Source: Nostoc sp. CHAB 5844
Lineage (GTDB): Bacteria; Cyanobacteriota; Cyanobacteriia; Cyanobacteriales; Nostocaceae
DNA: 64,000 nucleotides
NCBI RefSeq assembly: GCF_020829595.1
Contig: NZ_JAIVFW010000010.1
Coordinates: 1 to 64,000 of the forward strand
Direction: 5' to 3'
Every line of letters starts with the position of its first letter. The stretch's first letter is position 1. The notes below the pieces were generated by a model. That model was not told the origin of the DNA, made no database searches, and saw only the letters and a program-made list of their open reading frames with translations. This document shows positions 17,757 through 27,534 of the stretch, in pieces. Position numbers and translations under genes: made by a program.

Positions 17757-19340
17757 TTAGCGTACTTCTTTTAAACTTTCAACTTGTTTGGTAAACAACT
17801 CAGTAAACAGACTCATCACAGTTCGTTCTTCGCGCACCTTAATGTTGGCACTGATAGACATCCCTGACTGCAATGATAGTTGTTTACCATTTATATCTAG
17901 TGATTGCTTATCTAAAGCTATTTTGGCTGGGAATCTGTAAAATTTATGAGTTTCATCTGGTGGTAAAGCATCAGAACCAATAGAAATTAACTCTCCTTTA
18001 ATATCACCAAATTCGCTGAAAGGAAAGGAATCAATTCTCACATCAGCCTTCATACCTTGCCGCACAAAGCCAATATCTTTATTAGTAATAAATACCTCAG
18101 CAATATATTTTTCGTTAGGTACAATTTGCAGTAATTTTTGTGTAGAGTTAGCTACAAAACCCGAATTTTTCACTTGCGAATCGAAAACTACTCCGCTTAC
18201 AGGAGCATGTAGTTTTTGATATCTTAAATTCAATTGAGCTTGAGAAATTTTGCTGTTAATATCTGCCAAACGTTGTTCATTTTCCAGGACAATTTTGATA
18301 AACTGGCTATCGATATCAGCGATGCGTTGTTTATTTTCAGAGATTTTTTCTAAAACATTTTTACCAGAAACAGCAACAGTATTAGTTAATTCTTGCCGTC
18401 CTTTTTCTATGTCATATTTGAGACGTTTATCCTCTTCTTGTAATTGGGCGACTTCTGCTTGGAGTGTTTGTACTTGTTGTCGCTGATTGAGATATTGTAG
18501 CTGGGAAACTCCACCTTCTTCTGCTAATATTTTCAGTCTATCTAAAATCTGCTGCTGAATAGCTAAACTAGATTGAGTATCAGCTATTTTGACTTGGTTT
18601 TGTGTAAGTTGTTTTTTAATTTTTTCAACTTCTAACTGGGCTGCATTTGCACGCGTCGCTAATTCTAATTTAGAAATTCGCAGACGTTGTTCTTCATCTA
18701 CGCCGAGTCCTTGAGCATTTGTCGAATTTCTTAATTCTTTACGTAACAGTTCATTTTCGCCGACTAAGGCGGCTCGACTTTTCAAAAGAAAGACTGCATC
18801 TGTTGGTAACTTACTCCTTAAAAATTCTAGTTCCGAGCCTACAGTATAGCTAGAACTCATTAAACGGCGATAAATTTGGTTTTCTCTAATCAAACTGTTA
18901 CGAACTTTAATTAATGAATTAAATTCTGCTAAGGTGGCAACAGTCTCAAAAGTTAGTAGTAAGTCTCCTTTATTAACTGTTTGTCCATCTTTGACATAAA
19001 TTTCTTTAACTACTCCATTAACTGGCGCTTGCACATCTTTTACTGTTCCTTGGGGTTTTAATTGACCTGTAGCAGGTACAACTTGTTCAATTTTGGCAAC
19101 ACAAGCCCAAACAATACCAAAACAAGCTAATGCCATCAAGGTCAACATAATTGTCCGTGACCAAACTGGAGATTGACGCAATACAACAGATTGCTCAAAG
19201 TTATCAAATTTTTGATTAATTAAAGGCTGTTGAGAAACTTTGTCTGGCGATGTTAATCCGGGTGATTCTGTTGTGATATCTGAATGATGTCTACCATTAC
19301 CATTATTGCTATTTAGACGGTTGCCATTAAGTTGAGTCAT
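17757..19340 (-). CDS. HlyD-family membrane fusion protein (type I secretion adaptor)
   Basis: A 527-residue periplasmic adaptor that links an inner-membrane ABC exporter to an outer-membrane TolC-type channel. A disordered N-terminus (residues 1-55, Asn/Ser-rich) precedes one transmembrane helix (about 62-82). Then come a lipoyl half-motif (VKDVQAPVNGVVKEIYVKDG), a long coiled-coil hairpin (about 125-365, QTLQAEVAQLQEEDKRLKYD), the second lipoyl half (LHAPVSGVVFDSQV) and a beta-barrel domain. It lies 60 bp after the exporter gene on the same strand, so the two form an operon. Full length. Confidence 0.93.
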   Translation of the reverse strand: MTQLNGNRLNSNNGNGRHHSDITTESPGLTSPDKVSQQPLINQKFDNFEQSVVLRQSPVWSRTIMLTLMALACFGIVWACVAKIEQVVPATGQLKPQGTVKDVQAPVNGVVKEIYVKDGQTVNKGDLLLTFETVATLAEFNSLIKVRNSLIRENQIYRRLMSSSYTVGSELEFLRSKLPTDAVFLLKSRAALVGENELLRKELRNSTNAQGLGVDEEQRLRISKLELATRANAAQLEVEKIKKQLTQNQVKIADTQSSLAIQQQILDRLKILAEEGGVSQLQYLNQRQQVQTLQAEVAQLQEEDKRLKYDIEKGRQELTNTVAVSGKNVLEKISENKQRIADIDSQFIKIVLENEQRLADINSKISQAQLNLRYQKLHAPVSGVVFDSQVKNSGFVANSTQKLLQIVPNEKYIAEVFITNKDIGFVRQGMKADVRIDSFPFSEFGDIKGELISIGSDALPPDETHKFYRFPAKIALDKQSLDINGKQLSLQSGMSISANIKVREERTVMSLFTELFTKQVESLKEVR

Positions 19341-19400
19341 AGTAGTTTTACCCTTTATTAATAATTAGCGATTGATTATTGACTATTAACTATTGACTAA

Positions 19401-22397
19401 TCACAAATTAACTTCTTGCTGTTGATACAAGTAATAATAATGACCTTTTGCTGTCATTAATTCTTGGTGGCTACCTTGTTCTATGACTCTGCTTGCGTCC
19501 ATAACAACGATGGTATCTGCATGGCTGACAGTGTTAAGGCGGTGAGTGATGAAAAATACTGTGTTACCTTGAAAGGCTTTGGCTAAGTTGAGACAAACTT
19601 GGCGTTCTGTGGGATAATCTAAGGCACTGGTGGCCTCATCTAAGACTAACAGCTTTGGTCGTTGGAGTACAGAACGAGCGATCGCAATTCTTTGGCGTTG
19701 TCCCCCAGAAAGTCCCGCACCTCTTTCGCCGACGCGGGTATTGTAACCGTTGGGTAAGCTCATAATAAACTCATGGGCGCAGGCAACACGCGCAGCTTCG
19801 ATAATTTCATCGGTAGTCGCTTCTGGGTTAGTCAAAGCTATATTTTCTTGCACTGTACCATCAAACAACAGGGTTTCTTGAGGTACTACACCTATCTGTC
19901 TTCTTAAAGAGTAAAGTTCGACTTTGGCAATATCATAGCCATCAATTAAAATTCTGCCTGACTCCACATCATAAAGTCTCAGCAGTAATTTCATCATCGT
20001 ACTTTTACCTGAGCCACTCTGCCCGACAATACCTACAAATTGTCCGGCTGAAAATTCAATATTGATATTAGAAAGTTGGAATGGGCCACTAGGCACAAAC
20101 CGGAAGGAAACGTTGTCAAATTTAACTGTACCGTCAATAGCTGGTAAAGGAATATTGTTTTTATCAGATTCGCCTTCTTCAGGTGTATCAACAATGTCAC
20201 TCAACCGTTCTAAAGATAAGGCAGTTTCTTGGAAGCTTTGCCATAGTTGTGCTAAACGTAAAATCGGGCTAGTGACGTATCCTGAAATAATCCGAAAAGC
20301 GATTAATTCACCTAAGGTAAGTTCCCCTTGGAGTACTAAATAAGCACCAACCCATAAAACTAATAAGCTACTAAGTTTATTGAGGAAGTTACTAGTAGAA
20401 TTAGCTAAGGTAGAAGTCACAACAGTTTTAAATCCAGCCCCGACATATCGAGCATAACGCTCTTGCCAAGAAAAGCGCGATCGCAATTCGATGTTTTGGG
20501 CTTTGACTGTTTGAATACCAGACATCACCTCAACTAAATAAGACTGAGTTTCAGCGTTGCGTTCGGCTTTGCTGCGTAACTGTTTACTTATCGTTGGCGA
20601 AGCAATTAAAGTAATTACAATAAATATCGGAATTGTCCCTAAACCGACTAATGTGAGTTGCCAACTGTAAAACAGCATGACAACAATATAAATCACGGAA
20701 AATAACGCATCTAACCCTACAGTTAATGCTGTACCTGTGAGAAATTGTCGAATGTTTTCTAACTCGTTAATCCGGGTTGACAATTCTCCCACTGGTCGGC
20801 GTTCAAAATAGCGTAGTGGTAGCCGTAATAAATGGTCAATAATTTGCGAACCCAAACCCATATCAATGCGGTTGGTAGTATCAACAAAGAGGTAAGTCCG
20901 CAAAGTACTAATTATTGCTTCAAATAGTCCAACTACTAACAGTAATACTCCTAAAACATTCAGAGTGCTAATACTGTTTTGGACAATAACTTTGTCAATA
21001 ATCAACTGAATGACAAGAGGGTTAGCCAGTTGTGCTAATTGGACAAAGAAGGAAGCAATAAAAACTTCACTCAGAACTCGACGGTAGCGCGACAAATAAG
21101 GTAAGAACCACGATACACCAAACCGCTCTTGGGGTGTTTCTTTGGTAGAACTCAACAGCAATACCCGCATTTGTGGCTGATATTTGCTTTCGTCAAGTTC
21201 TAAATTCGCCAGTAATTCTCCTGGTTTACAGCGTACCAAGCCTTGGGATGGCACACCAACAACAACATGATGTGCATCTGCTGCATATAACACAGCGAAA
21301 TTTTCCCGATAGCGAATGAGTGCTGGTGTGGGAATACGTGCAATGGTAGCAGCCGGTAAATCTACTAGCTGTGCTTTCAAACCAATTAATTCTGCTAGAT
21401 AAGCACAGGCTGGAAAAGATACACTACCTTGGCGTTTAATTTGTTCAGATAAAATGCGACGTACTACTTCCCGACGCAAGGGAATTTGCAAGTGCTTGGA
21501 AAGCATTTGAAAACAAGCGAATGTTGCATTTAATTCGCCCTTACCACGAACCAAGGGGTAGTTTAGCTTTTTTTGATACTTTTGTTGTGGATAGTCTACT
21601 GGAGTAACGTCTTCAGGTGCATAGGGAATATCTAACTCGTCTGTAATACTGGGTTGGGTATCATTAACAGACAGTTCTTCAGACTGAAAATAGTTATCTA
21701 GAAATGATAAATCTGCTGGGGCAAAACCAATTAAGCGTGCAGGATTTCTACCAGAAACTTCAATCGCTCCATCGCTTAATTCTATGCGAGAACCGGGGGT
21801 AAAATTCTTGAGCGCCCCACCACTAACAAACCAAATACTGCTGTTATCTAGCTGATTAGATGAATTTTTGCCAGGTAGCAAGTAATGTATTTTAGCTCTT
21901 AACAAAGCTTGCTCTGATACTTCTTTGAAGTTAGCAACAGCATTAGCTTGCTTGGCTACTTGTACACCCAAAACATCGAAAACTTCTGAGATGTTGCTGC
22001 GATTTTGGCGAGTGTTGGCAAATTCAGGATAGTCAGATAACAGGCGGAAATATTCTTCAATATTCAACGCTAAACATATCACTTCCGTAGAAGCGATCGC
22101 AATCTCACAAGCTACCTGACGCAAGCAACTCATTTCCCCAATCATTGCTCCTGGTTTGAGCAATTTTAAAGTAATTGCTGTTTGCGTTTGAGGTTCATAT
22201 CCTAAGATACGGACTTGCCCTTCATATAGAATGATGACTTTTTGAGGTATGCTTTCGTTGCCGATAATTTTCTGTCCGATGCGGTAACGCCAAGCTTCTA
22301 ATTTTTCTGAAATATCTACAATTACTTCCGTCGGTAATTGTTCAAATCCCTCTTGGGTGGCAATAAATTCTTGAAAGGCGCTTTTAATATATGTCAT
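19401..22397 (-). CDS. Type I secretion ABC exporter with cNMP-binding and degenerate C39 peptidase-like domains
   Basis: A 998-residue exporter. Domains in order: cyclic-nucleotide-binding-like domain (about 10-130), linker, C39 peptidase-like domain (about 275-400), six-helix transmembrane domain (about 440-730) and ABC ATPase with Walker A GQSGSGKST (792-800), signature LSGGQ (896-900), Walker B LLVLDE (916-921) and H-loop H952. In the C39 domain the catalytic Cys position is Ala (NATFAC, A291 four residues before C295). The His is kept (HHVVV, 376-377), but the Asp of the DPxxG motif appears to be Val (VPSQG). It is therefore probably not a leader protease but a substrate-docking domain, as in HlyB. 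The operon partner is the HlyD-type adaptor; no cargo gene is next to it. Confidence 0.92.
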   Translation of the reverse strand: MTYIKSAFQEFIATQEGFEQLPTEVIVDISEKLEAWRYRIGQKIIGNESIPQKVIILYEGQVRILGYEPQTQTAITLKLLKPGAMIGEMSCLRQVACEIAIASTEVICLALNIEEYFRLLSDYPEFANTRQNRSNISEVFDVLGVQVAKQANAVANFKEVSEQALLRAKIHYLLPGKNSSNQLDNSSIWFVSGGALKNFTPGSRIELSDGAIEVSGRNPARLIGFAPADLSFLDNYFQSEELSVNDTQPSITDELDIPYAPEDVTPVDYPQQKYQKKLNYPLVRGKGELNATFACFQMLSKHLQIPLRREVVRRILSEQIKRQGSVSFPACAYLAELIGLKAQLVDLPAATIARIPTPALIRYRENFAVLYAADAHHVVVGVPSQGLVRCKPGELLANLELDESKYQPQMRVLLLSSTKETPQERFGVSWFLPYLSRYRRVLSEVFIASFFVQLAQLANPLVIQLIIDKVIVQNSISTLNVLGVLLLVVGLFEAIISTLRTYLFVDTTNRIDMGLGSQIIDHLLRLPLRYFERRPVGELSTRINELENIRQFLTGTALTVGLDALFSVIYIVVMLFYSWQLTLVGLGTIPIFIVITLIASPTISKQLRSKAERNAETQSYLVEVMSGIQTVKAQNIELRSRFSWQERYARYVGAGFKTVVTSTLANSTSNFLNKLSSLLVLWVGAYLVLQGELTLGELIAFRIISGYVTSPILRLAQLWQSFQETALSLERLSDIVDTPEEGESDKNNIPLPAIDGTVKFDNVSFRFVPSGPFQLSNINIEFSAGQFVGIVGQSGSGKSTMMKLLLRLYDVESGRILIDGYDIAKVELYSLRRQIGVVPQETLLFDGTVQENIALTNPEATTDEIIEAARVACAHEFIMSLPNGYNTRVGERGAGLSGGQRQRIAIARSVLQRPKLLVLDEATSALDYPTERQVCLNLAKAFQGNTVFFITHRLNTVSHADTIVVMDASRVIEQGSHQELMTAKGHYYYLYQQQEVNL

Positions 22398-22878
22398 ACT
22401 TTAAGATTTGAGTTATCTTAACTTTTATTGATATTAAGAACTGCTGGAATCTTGACATTCATCAAGATAATTTAAAAAATTTTAATTTATATTATGATTA
22501 GGTTAAATAGCTCTATTAGATAGAAACTAAGTAAACCACTCTCTATTTTGTTGTCTGTTTCCTCTTTACACAAGCATTTTTAATCATCACCTCAGATTCC
22601 TATATTTCATAACTTAATTTTTTTTATTTCAAATCGGGGTTTTACATTAATTGATATTCTCTTGTAAATAAATAATAAAATTACCAAACACACTGAGAAA
22701 GTGAGTGCTTTGATAAAATAAAACTATCACAGCCTCATATAGAGAAATCGTAAATTATTGGTTAAACAGAATAAATACTGAGTCATCAATAACACCTTGC
22801 AATGAAACAAGTTTCATCGGGCCTGCTTTCTGCTTCAAAACTTGTTCTGCATACAAACAAAAGCCGCTGGAAGACAGG
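22398..22878. other. Intergenic region, no gene seen
   Basis: Very AT-rich spacer of 481 bp upstream of the exporter operon. A perfect short inverted repeat ATGAAAC-AA-GTTTCAT lies at 22802-22817, just after the 3' end of the phosphorylase gene, without a U-tract. Nothing else is supported. Confidence 0.5.
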
Positions 22879-23538
22879 TTATGCGTTGAGGAACAGTAAT
22901 TGAGTAACTTTTTCTAATACTTTTAACCCTTGTAAGGAACCACGAATTAACCGAGTAGCCGCTAGGGGTTGACTAATTAATCCCCAGGCTAATGGTAAAG
23001 TTTGTAGTGAACCATTGGCACTGATAGCTGCGGTGAGGTCAGGAATATCGTGTTGACAGTCATCACTGACGACTCGCAAGACTGCAACTGCTACTCCCAT
23101 TTGCTGAAAAAACTTGACAGCGGCGAAACTTTCCATATCTACAACATCACTATCAGATGTTTCACCTAAATGAGATTTTTCTGTAGCTGACCAGATGATG
23201 CGATCGCTTGTCAAGCCTTTCACCAAAGATACTTTTTGGTGTAAACGAGAATACAACTGAGTCGTGAAAGTGCGATCGCATTCTTGCACCTGTCCCTGAT
23301 AAGTACAATGTTGATATAGCACTACATCCCCAACAGCGTAACGCTGGCGCAAGCTACCACACAAACCCATCACTAGTAGCCTTGATGGCCACTGCTGATG
23401 CCATTGTTGCAAATACTTAGTCAAAGGCTGCATTCCTAATGGTATCGATACCGTTTGTATTGCTTCCGTATTTTGACGTAAGCCACGACACACAGATTTA
23501 TACTCCGCACCCTGCGGCACTAAAATAGTGTTCATCAT
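22879..23538 (-). CDS. Nucleoside phosphorylase family protein, HpnG-like
   Basis: A 219-residue PNP/UDP phosphorylase-fold protein. The characteristic GLCGSLRQRYAVGDVVLYQ segment and the VVDMESFAAVKFFQQMGVAVAVLRVVSDD block (Glu of DMES for ribose binding) are present. In hopanoid producers HpnG removes adenine from adenosylhopane, the product of HpnH; hpnH is 5 kb away in this same neighbourhood, which supports that role by inference. ATG 23538 is used; a TTG lies one codon upstream and another ATG one codon downstream. Same strand as the ferritin-like gene upstream, separated by repeat DNA. Confidence 0.78.
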   Translation of the reverse strand: MMNTILVPQGAEYKSVCRGLRQNTEAIQTVSIPLGMQPLTKYLQQWHQQWPSRLLVMGLCGSLRQRYAVGDVVLYQHCTYQGQVQECDRTFTTQLYSRLHQKVSLVKGLTSDRIIWSATEKSHLGETSDSDVVDMESFAAVKFFQQMGVAVAVLRVVSDDCQHDIPDLTAAISANGSLQTLPLAWGLISQPLAATRLIRGSLQGLKVLEKVTQLLFLNA

Positions 23539-23541
23539 CAA

Positions 23542-23683
23542 TCTTTGTGTAGAGTATTAAGAAGTCAAAAGTGAAAAGGCAAAAGTAAAAATAAATACTT
23601 TTGACTTTTGACTCCTTCGGAGTCAAAAGTCGCTCATGGGGGAAACCCCCAAGACCGCGCTGGCTCACTTTTGACTTTTGACT
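23542..23683 (+). repeat. Intergenic repeats: AAAAGT-rich inverted repeat enclosing a GC-rich module
   Basis: CTTTTGACTTTTGACTCC and later CACTTTTGACTTTTGAC flank a palindrome (TGACTCCTTCGGAGTCA) and a GC-rich piece (GGGGGAAACCCCC, CCGCGCTGGCTC). The GC-rich piece matches the modules near 14541 and 51021, so one repeat appears to have inserted into another. Confidence 0.6.
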
Positions 23684-24538
23684 TTAATTTATTTCCCAGT
23701 CAACAATTTGCGGTTTGCGTTTCGGTAGTAACTGGAGAGTACCCAGAGCTATACTAGCGAGTCGAGGCAGGAGTTGCGGTTGCAATAACCGAGAGTCAAA
23801 CTTGCTCATCCGGCAGTGATTTTCTTGAATGCACACTTTGAGGAATTTTTCAAGTGTTAAATCTTTGCTAAAAACACTGGCATTGCTGGCGGTAAAACCA
23901 GCACCATTAGGGTCAGCATCGCCAAAGGCTTTAATGACACTGCTCAGTGCTTTACCGTAGTACCAGAGAGTTTTGGCACTGCGTAGTGGGAAAAATCCAT
24001 CACCACGTTGAATTTGTAGATACGTAAACCAGTTGACAAAAAACACAATATGTCGGACTTCTTCATCCAAAATCGGGTCAAAGATGGTGAAGATTTGCTC
24101 AGGAAAAACTCTGGCTTCACGGGCAATTTCAAATAACCCAAAGGCAAAGAAAGAATCCAGGCATTCTTCAAAACCAAATTCGATGAATGTCTGCTCAAGA
24201 TTTTCGGGAACTTCTATCGGTGGACAAGCAGGCATCGTGATGCCATAACGCTCAATGAGAATTTTGAGCAAACGAGCGTGGCGAGATTCTTCTTCACCTT
24301 GGAGACTGAGCGCTGCTTGTAAGATGCGATCGTCTACAGTTTTGGCGTATTGACTAACGATAACTCCAGCTTGACGCTCCTTATTCAAAGCCTGCTCCCA
24401 GAAAGGTATGCCTCGCATAAGTGCCAAAGCAGCATCATCCAGATTAGGCCACGGGAGATGCTCAGGCTCATATTCTCTGTAGCTCTCCATAAAACAGAGA
24501 CAGAATAATTCCTTATGGTCAACAGAACCAATTTTCAT
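23684..24538 (-). CDS. Ferritin-like diiron protein in the hopanoid neighbourhood
   Basis: A 284-residue protein with the ligand pattern of a four-helix diiron carboxylate enzyme: E54 (NKERQAG), E84-x2-H87 (EESRH), E137 or E141 (FEIAREAR) and E160-x2-H163 (DEEVRH). Helix 1 carries a second acidic stretch before it (LDDAALALMRG). The C-terminal 100 residues are helical and of unknown function. No signal peptide is visible. Family members store iron or activate oxygen (hydroxylation, desaturation, deformylation); which applies here is unknown. Minus strand, upstream of the HpnG-like gene and divergent from the RND/hpnA/hpnH operon. A role in modifying hopanoids or other lipids is an inference from position. 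Confidence 0.75.
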   Translation of the reverse strand: MKIGSVDHKELFCLCFMESYREYEPEHLPWPNLDDAALALMRGIPFWEQALNKERQAGVIVSQYAKTVDDRILQAALSLQGEEESRHARLLKILIERYGITMPACPPIEVPENLEQTFIEFGFEECLDSFFAFGLFEIAREARVFPEQIFTIFDPILDEEVRHIVFFVNWFTYLQIQRGDGFFPLRSAKTLWYYGKALSSVIKAFGDADPNGAGFTASNASVFSKDLTLEKFLKVCIQENHCRMSKFDSRLLQPQLLPRLASIALGTLQLLPKRKPQIVDWEIN

Positions 24539-24840
24539 AAGTAAAGTTATGTGTCCTTAAAATTGCAGTCAGATCCAGGATGATGTAGTGAGTAACACAA
24601 GTTTGTTATCAGCCTACCGCAATTGAGTACTGAGTGCTAAGTGCTGAGTGCTGAGTGCTGAGTGCTAAGTATTAATTATTAAGTGTTTGAGTAGAAGAAA
24701 TTTTTTTACCCTTTATCCTTTATGCTTTTTTAAGAAACTAATTAAGTAAAATTGCCCACTATCAGGAAACTAAACCACCCAAACTTTAGACGATTAATGT
24801 AGCATGGCAATTAATTGGGACACCAGTACAATTTTCCAAG
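24539..24840. other. Divergent intergenic region with a heptamer array
   Basis: 302 bp between the ferritin-like gene (minus) and the RND permease gene (plus). It must hold both promoters. Apart from the heptamer array at 24627-24668 I see no gene, operator or terminator. Confidence 0.55.
24627..24668 (+). repeat. Heptamer tandem repeat, six units of GTGCTGA type
   Basis: Units GTACTGA, GTGCTAA, GTGCTGA, GTGCTGA, GTGCTGA, GTGCTAA. Same family as 8374-8401. Confidence 0.85.
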
Positions 24841-27534
24841 ATGGTAAAGCTTAGTAGCGCAAAATCGGCACGAGAACGCTTCAATATTTCCAAATTGGCA
24901 ATTGACTTCTCGTGGTTGACAGTGAGTTTCTGGATTGCTGTAACGGTAGCTGGGCTTTTAGCTTTCAGTTCCCTCAAGTATGCTTTGTTTCCAGATATTA
25001 CATTTCCGGTGGTGGTAGTAAACGCAACAGCACAACTAACAACAGCAATAGATACAGAAGCAAAACTCACCAAACCAATTGAAGAGCGCCTACGCTCTCT
25101 CGAAGGATTAAATAATCTTCGCTCATCTGCCTATCCTGGTCAAACAGCCGTTAGCTTATCTTTTGCAGTCGGTACTGATTTAGAAAAATCTACCAGCAAG
25201 GTAGAAACTGCGCTCAAGCAGTTAAACCTGCCTCAAGGTGCAAATTATAAAATTATTCCTTTAAACCTGAACGAATCAGCAGCAGTTAGCTATACCGTAG
25301 AGAGTTCCTCGCAGAATCTCACAGATTTGACCAAGGTAACGCAAGATCAAATCATCCCAGCTATTAGTAAATTGCCAGGAGTCTTGAAAGTCAATTTGTT
25401 GGGAGCGCCTAGCCCTACGCCGGCATTGCCGACAGCACAAAATGCAGCGGCGGCTCTCCCCCAAAGCGGAGCAACATTAGTCCGATTTAATGGGCAAGAT
25501 GCACTGGCATTTCAAGTCATCAAACGTGGTAGCGCCAACACCTTAGAAGTGGTGAGTCGGGTTGAAAAAGAAGTGCAGAAGTTGAGAACCAACTTCAAGG
25601 ATGTCAAACTCACCTTAGCTGCTACCCAAGCAGAGTATATTCGTCATGCCACAAAGTCAACAATTGACGCGCTGATCGAAGCAATTGTGTTGTCTATCGT
25701 GGTCATCTTTCCCTTTTTGTGGAGTTGGAGAGCCACCTTAATTTCTGCACTGGCGATTCCTACGTCTTTGTTGGCGACGTTTATCGTTATGGCGATTTTC
25801 GGCTTCAACTTAGAAACGATTACACTATTGGCTTTGGCCTTGGTAATTGGCAGTATTATTGATGATGCGATCGTTGATGTTGAAAACATCATGCGCCATA
25901 TTGAAGATGGCGAAACTCCCCGTCAAGCTGCATTGTTGGCTACCAATGAAATTGGTTTGACTGTGACTGCGGCCACGTTTACAGCTGTTGCGGTATTTCT
26001 GCCTATAGGTTTGATGGGTGGCGTAGTCGGACAATTCTTCAAACCCTTTGGCATTACTGTTTCAGCCGCAATGCTGGCTTCGATGTTAGTGGCGCGGACT
26101 TTATCGCCAGTGTTGGCTATCTACTGGCTAAAACCTGTATCTGCAAGACCCCGGAAGCAAGAAGCCAAAACTTGGTTAGGTTTTAACCAAGCTTATCGCC
26201 ACTTACTGCACTGGTCTTTGCACCACCGCAAGCTAGTTATCGCGTTAGCAATCTTGAATTTTGTTGGTGGGATAGCCTTAATTCCACTCATTCCTAAAGG
26301 ATTTATCCCCAAACTCGATCGCGGTGAATTTAATATTACTTATACTGCTCCCTTACCAAAAATACCAGATTTAGCAGCATTACAAAAACAAGCAGCCCAA
26401 GGTATTCCTGCTCCTCCTCCTGGCTCCCCAGCTTTCCAATTCCCTAACCCCCTCAACGACTCTCTAGAGGTTGCCAAGAAACTAGAAGATGTTGTCAGGA
26501 AATCACCAGCAGTAGAAACTGTATTTATTACTGTGGGTTCCCGTGAAGGTGAACCAAACAAAGGCACACTCTACCTCAAGCTGAAGGAAGACCGCAATAT
26601 TACTACAGCCCAACTGCAAGACCAATTCCGCGCGAGTTTACCCGCGTTACCAGGAGTAACAACCAGTGTCGAAGATATTCAATTTGTCGATACAGGCGGA
26701 CAAAAACCTTTACAAGTGGCGTTGCGAGGTGATGATTTGCAAGCTTTAAATAAAGCCGCCAAAGCAATCAAAGAACGCTTGGTAAACATTCCAGGATTGG
26801 CCGATATCACAGTTACAGGTGAAGCTAATCAACAAGGGCAAGTCTTGCAAATTGAGCGTTTGAACAATCAGCGAGTCGCATATATTAGTGCCAACCTTGG
26901 TCAAAATCTCTCATTAGGTGATGCGACTGACAAAGTTGTAGCAGAAGCGAAAGCTATCTTACCTCCTGGAGTGACGCTTGATTTGGGCGGTGATTCTGCC
27001 AGCTTGGCAGAGGTATTTGGCAGTTTTGCTTCAACGCTACTGCTATCAGCACTGTGTATTGTTGTGGTATTGATTTTACTATTCAAAACCTGGGTAGACC
27101 CGGTAGTAATTGGTGTGTCTTTGCCTTTGGCGTTGGTAGGGGCATTATTGGCACTGTTGTTTACCAAGAGCGACTTCGGCATGATTTCGCTGATAGGCTT
27201 TGTCTTCTTGTTAGGACTGGCAAATAAGAATGCGATTTTGCTGGTGGATTATATTAACCAACTACGAGAGTCAGGCTTAGACCGCACAGAAGCAATCTTG
27301 AAAGCCGGGCCAGTGCGCCTCAGACCAATTATGATGACAACTGCTTCTACAATTTTGGGGATGCTACCTATTGCCTTGGGTTTAGGTGCTGGTTCAGAAT
27401 TGCGATCGCCGATGGCCGTTGCTATTGCTGGTGGCTTAGTCAGTTCCACTATCCTTAGTTTGATTGTAGTACCCGTAGTCTACGCCATCTTGGATGACTG
27501 GTTCCCTCGCTTTCGGAAAGGGGCAGAAAATTAA
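24841..27534 (+). CDS. RND efflux permease (HAE1/AcrB type, short form)
   Basis: A proton-driven inner-membrane pump of the RND superfamily with 897 residues, about 130 shorter than typical AcrB. It has the two-fold repeat of one plus five-to-six transmembrane helices (first about 30-50; block about 275-440; second half about 455-475 and 720-880) and two porter regions. HAE1 markers are LFPDITFPVVVV near the N-terminus, IDDAIVDVENIMRHIEDG in helix 4 and LRPIMMTTASTILGM in the second half. Its stop codon overlaps the hpnA start (TAATG), so it is translationally coupled to hopanoid genes. Lipid export is a possible role by context, but no adaptor gene is adjacent. Confidence 0.9.
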   Translation: MVKLSSAKSARERFNISKLAIDFSWLTVSFWIAVTVAGLLAFSSLKYALFPDITFPVVVVNATAQLTTAIDTEAKLTKPIEERLRSLEGLNNLRSSAYPGQTAVSLSFAVGTDLEKSTSKVETALKQLNLPQGANYKIIPLNLNESAAVSYTVESSSQNLTDLTKVTQDQIIPAISKLPGVLKVNLLGAPSPTPALPTAQNAAAALPQSGATLVRFNGQDALAFQVIKRGSANTLEVVSRVEKEVQKLRTNFKDVKLTLAATQAEYIRHATKSTIDALIEAIVLSIVVIFPFLWSWRATLISALAIPTSLLATFIVMAIFGFNLETITLLALALVIGSIIDDAIVDVENIMRHIEDGETPRQAALLATNEIGLTVTAATFTAVAVFLPIGLMGGVVGQFFKPFGITVSAAMLASMLVARTLSPVLAIYWLKPVSARPRKQEAKTWLGFNQAYRHLLHWSLHHRKLVIALAILNFVGGIALIPLIPKGFIPKLDRGEFNITYTAPLPKIPDLAALQKQAAQGIPAPPPGSPAFQFPNPLNDSLEVAKKLEDVVRKSPAVETVFITVGSREGEPNKGTLYLKLKEDRNITTAQLQDQFRASLPALPGVTTSVEDIQFVDTGGQKPLQVALRGDDLQALNKAAKAIKERLVNIPGLADITVTGEANQQGQVLQIERLNNQRVAYISANLGQNLSLGDATDKVVAEAKAILPPGVTLDLGGDSASLAEVFGSFASTLLLSALCIVVVLILLFKTWVDPVVIGVSLPLALVGALLALLFTKSDFGMISLIGFVFLLGLANKNAILLVDYINQLRESGLDRTEAILKAGPVRLRPIMMTTASTILGMLPIALGLGAGSELRSPMAVAIAGGLVSSTILSLIVVPVVYAILDDWFPRFRKGAEN

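Noticed and set aside
19401-22397. Assignment as hetC (heterocyst differentiation exporter)
   Set aside because: The domain order is similar, but no hetP gene follows and the adjacent HlyD partner differs; the sequence alone does not justify the name.
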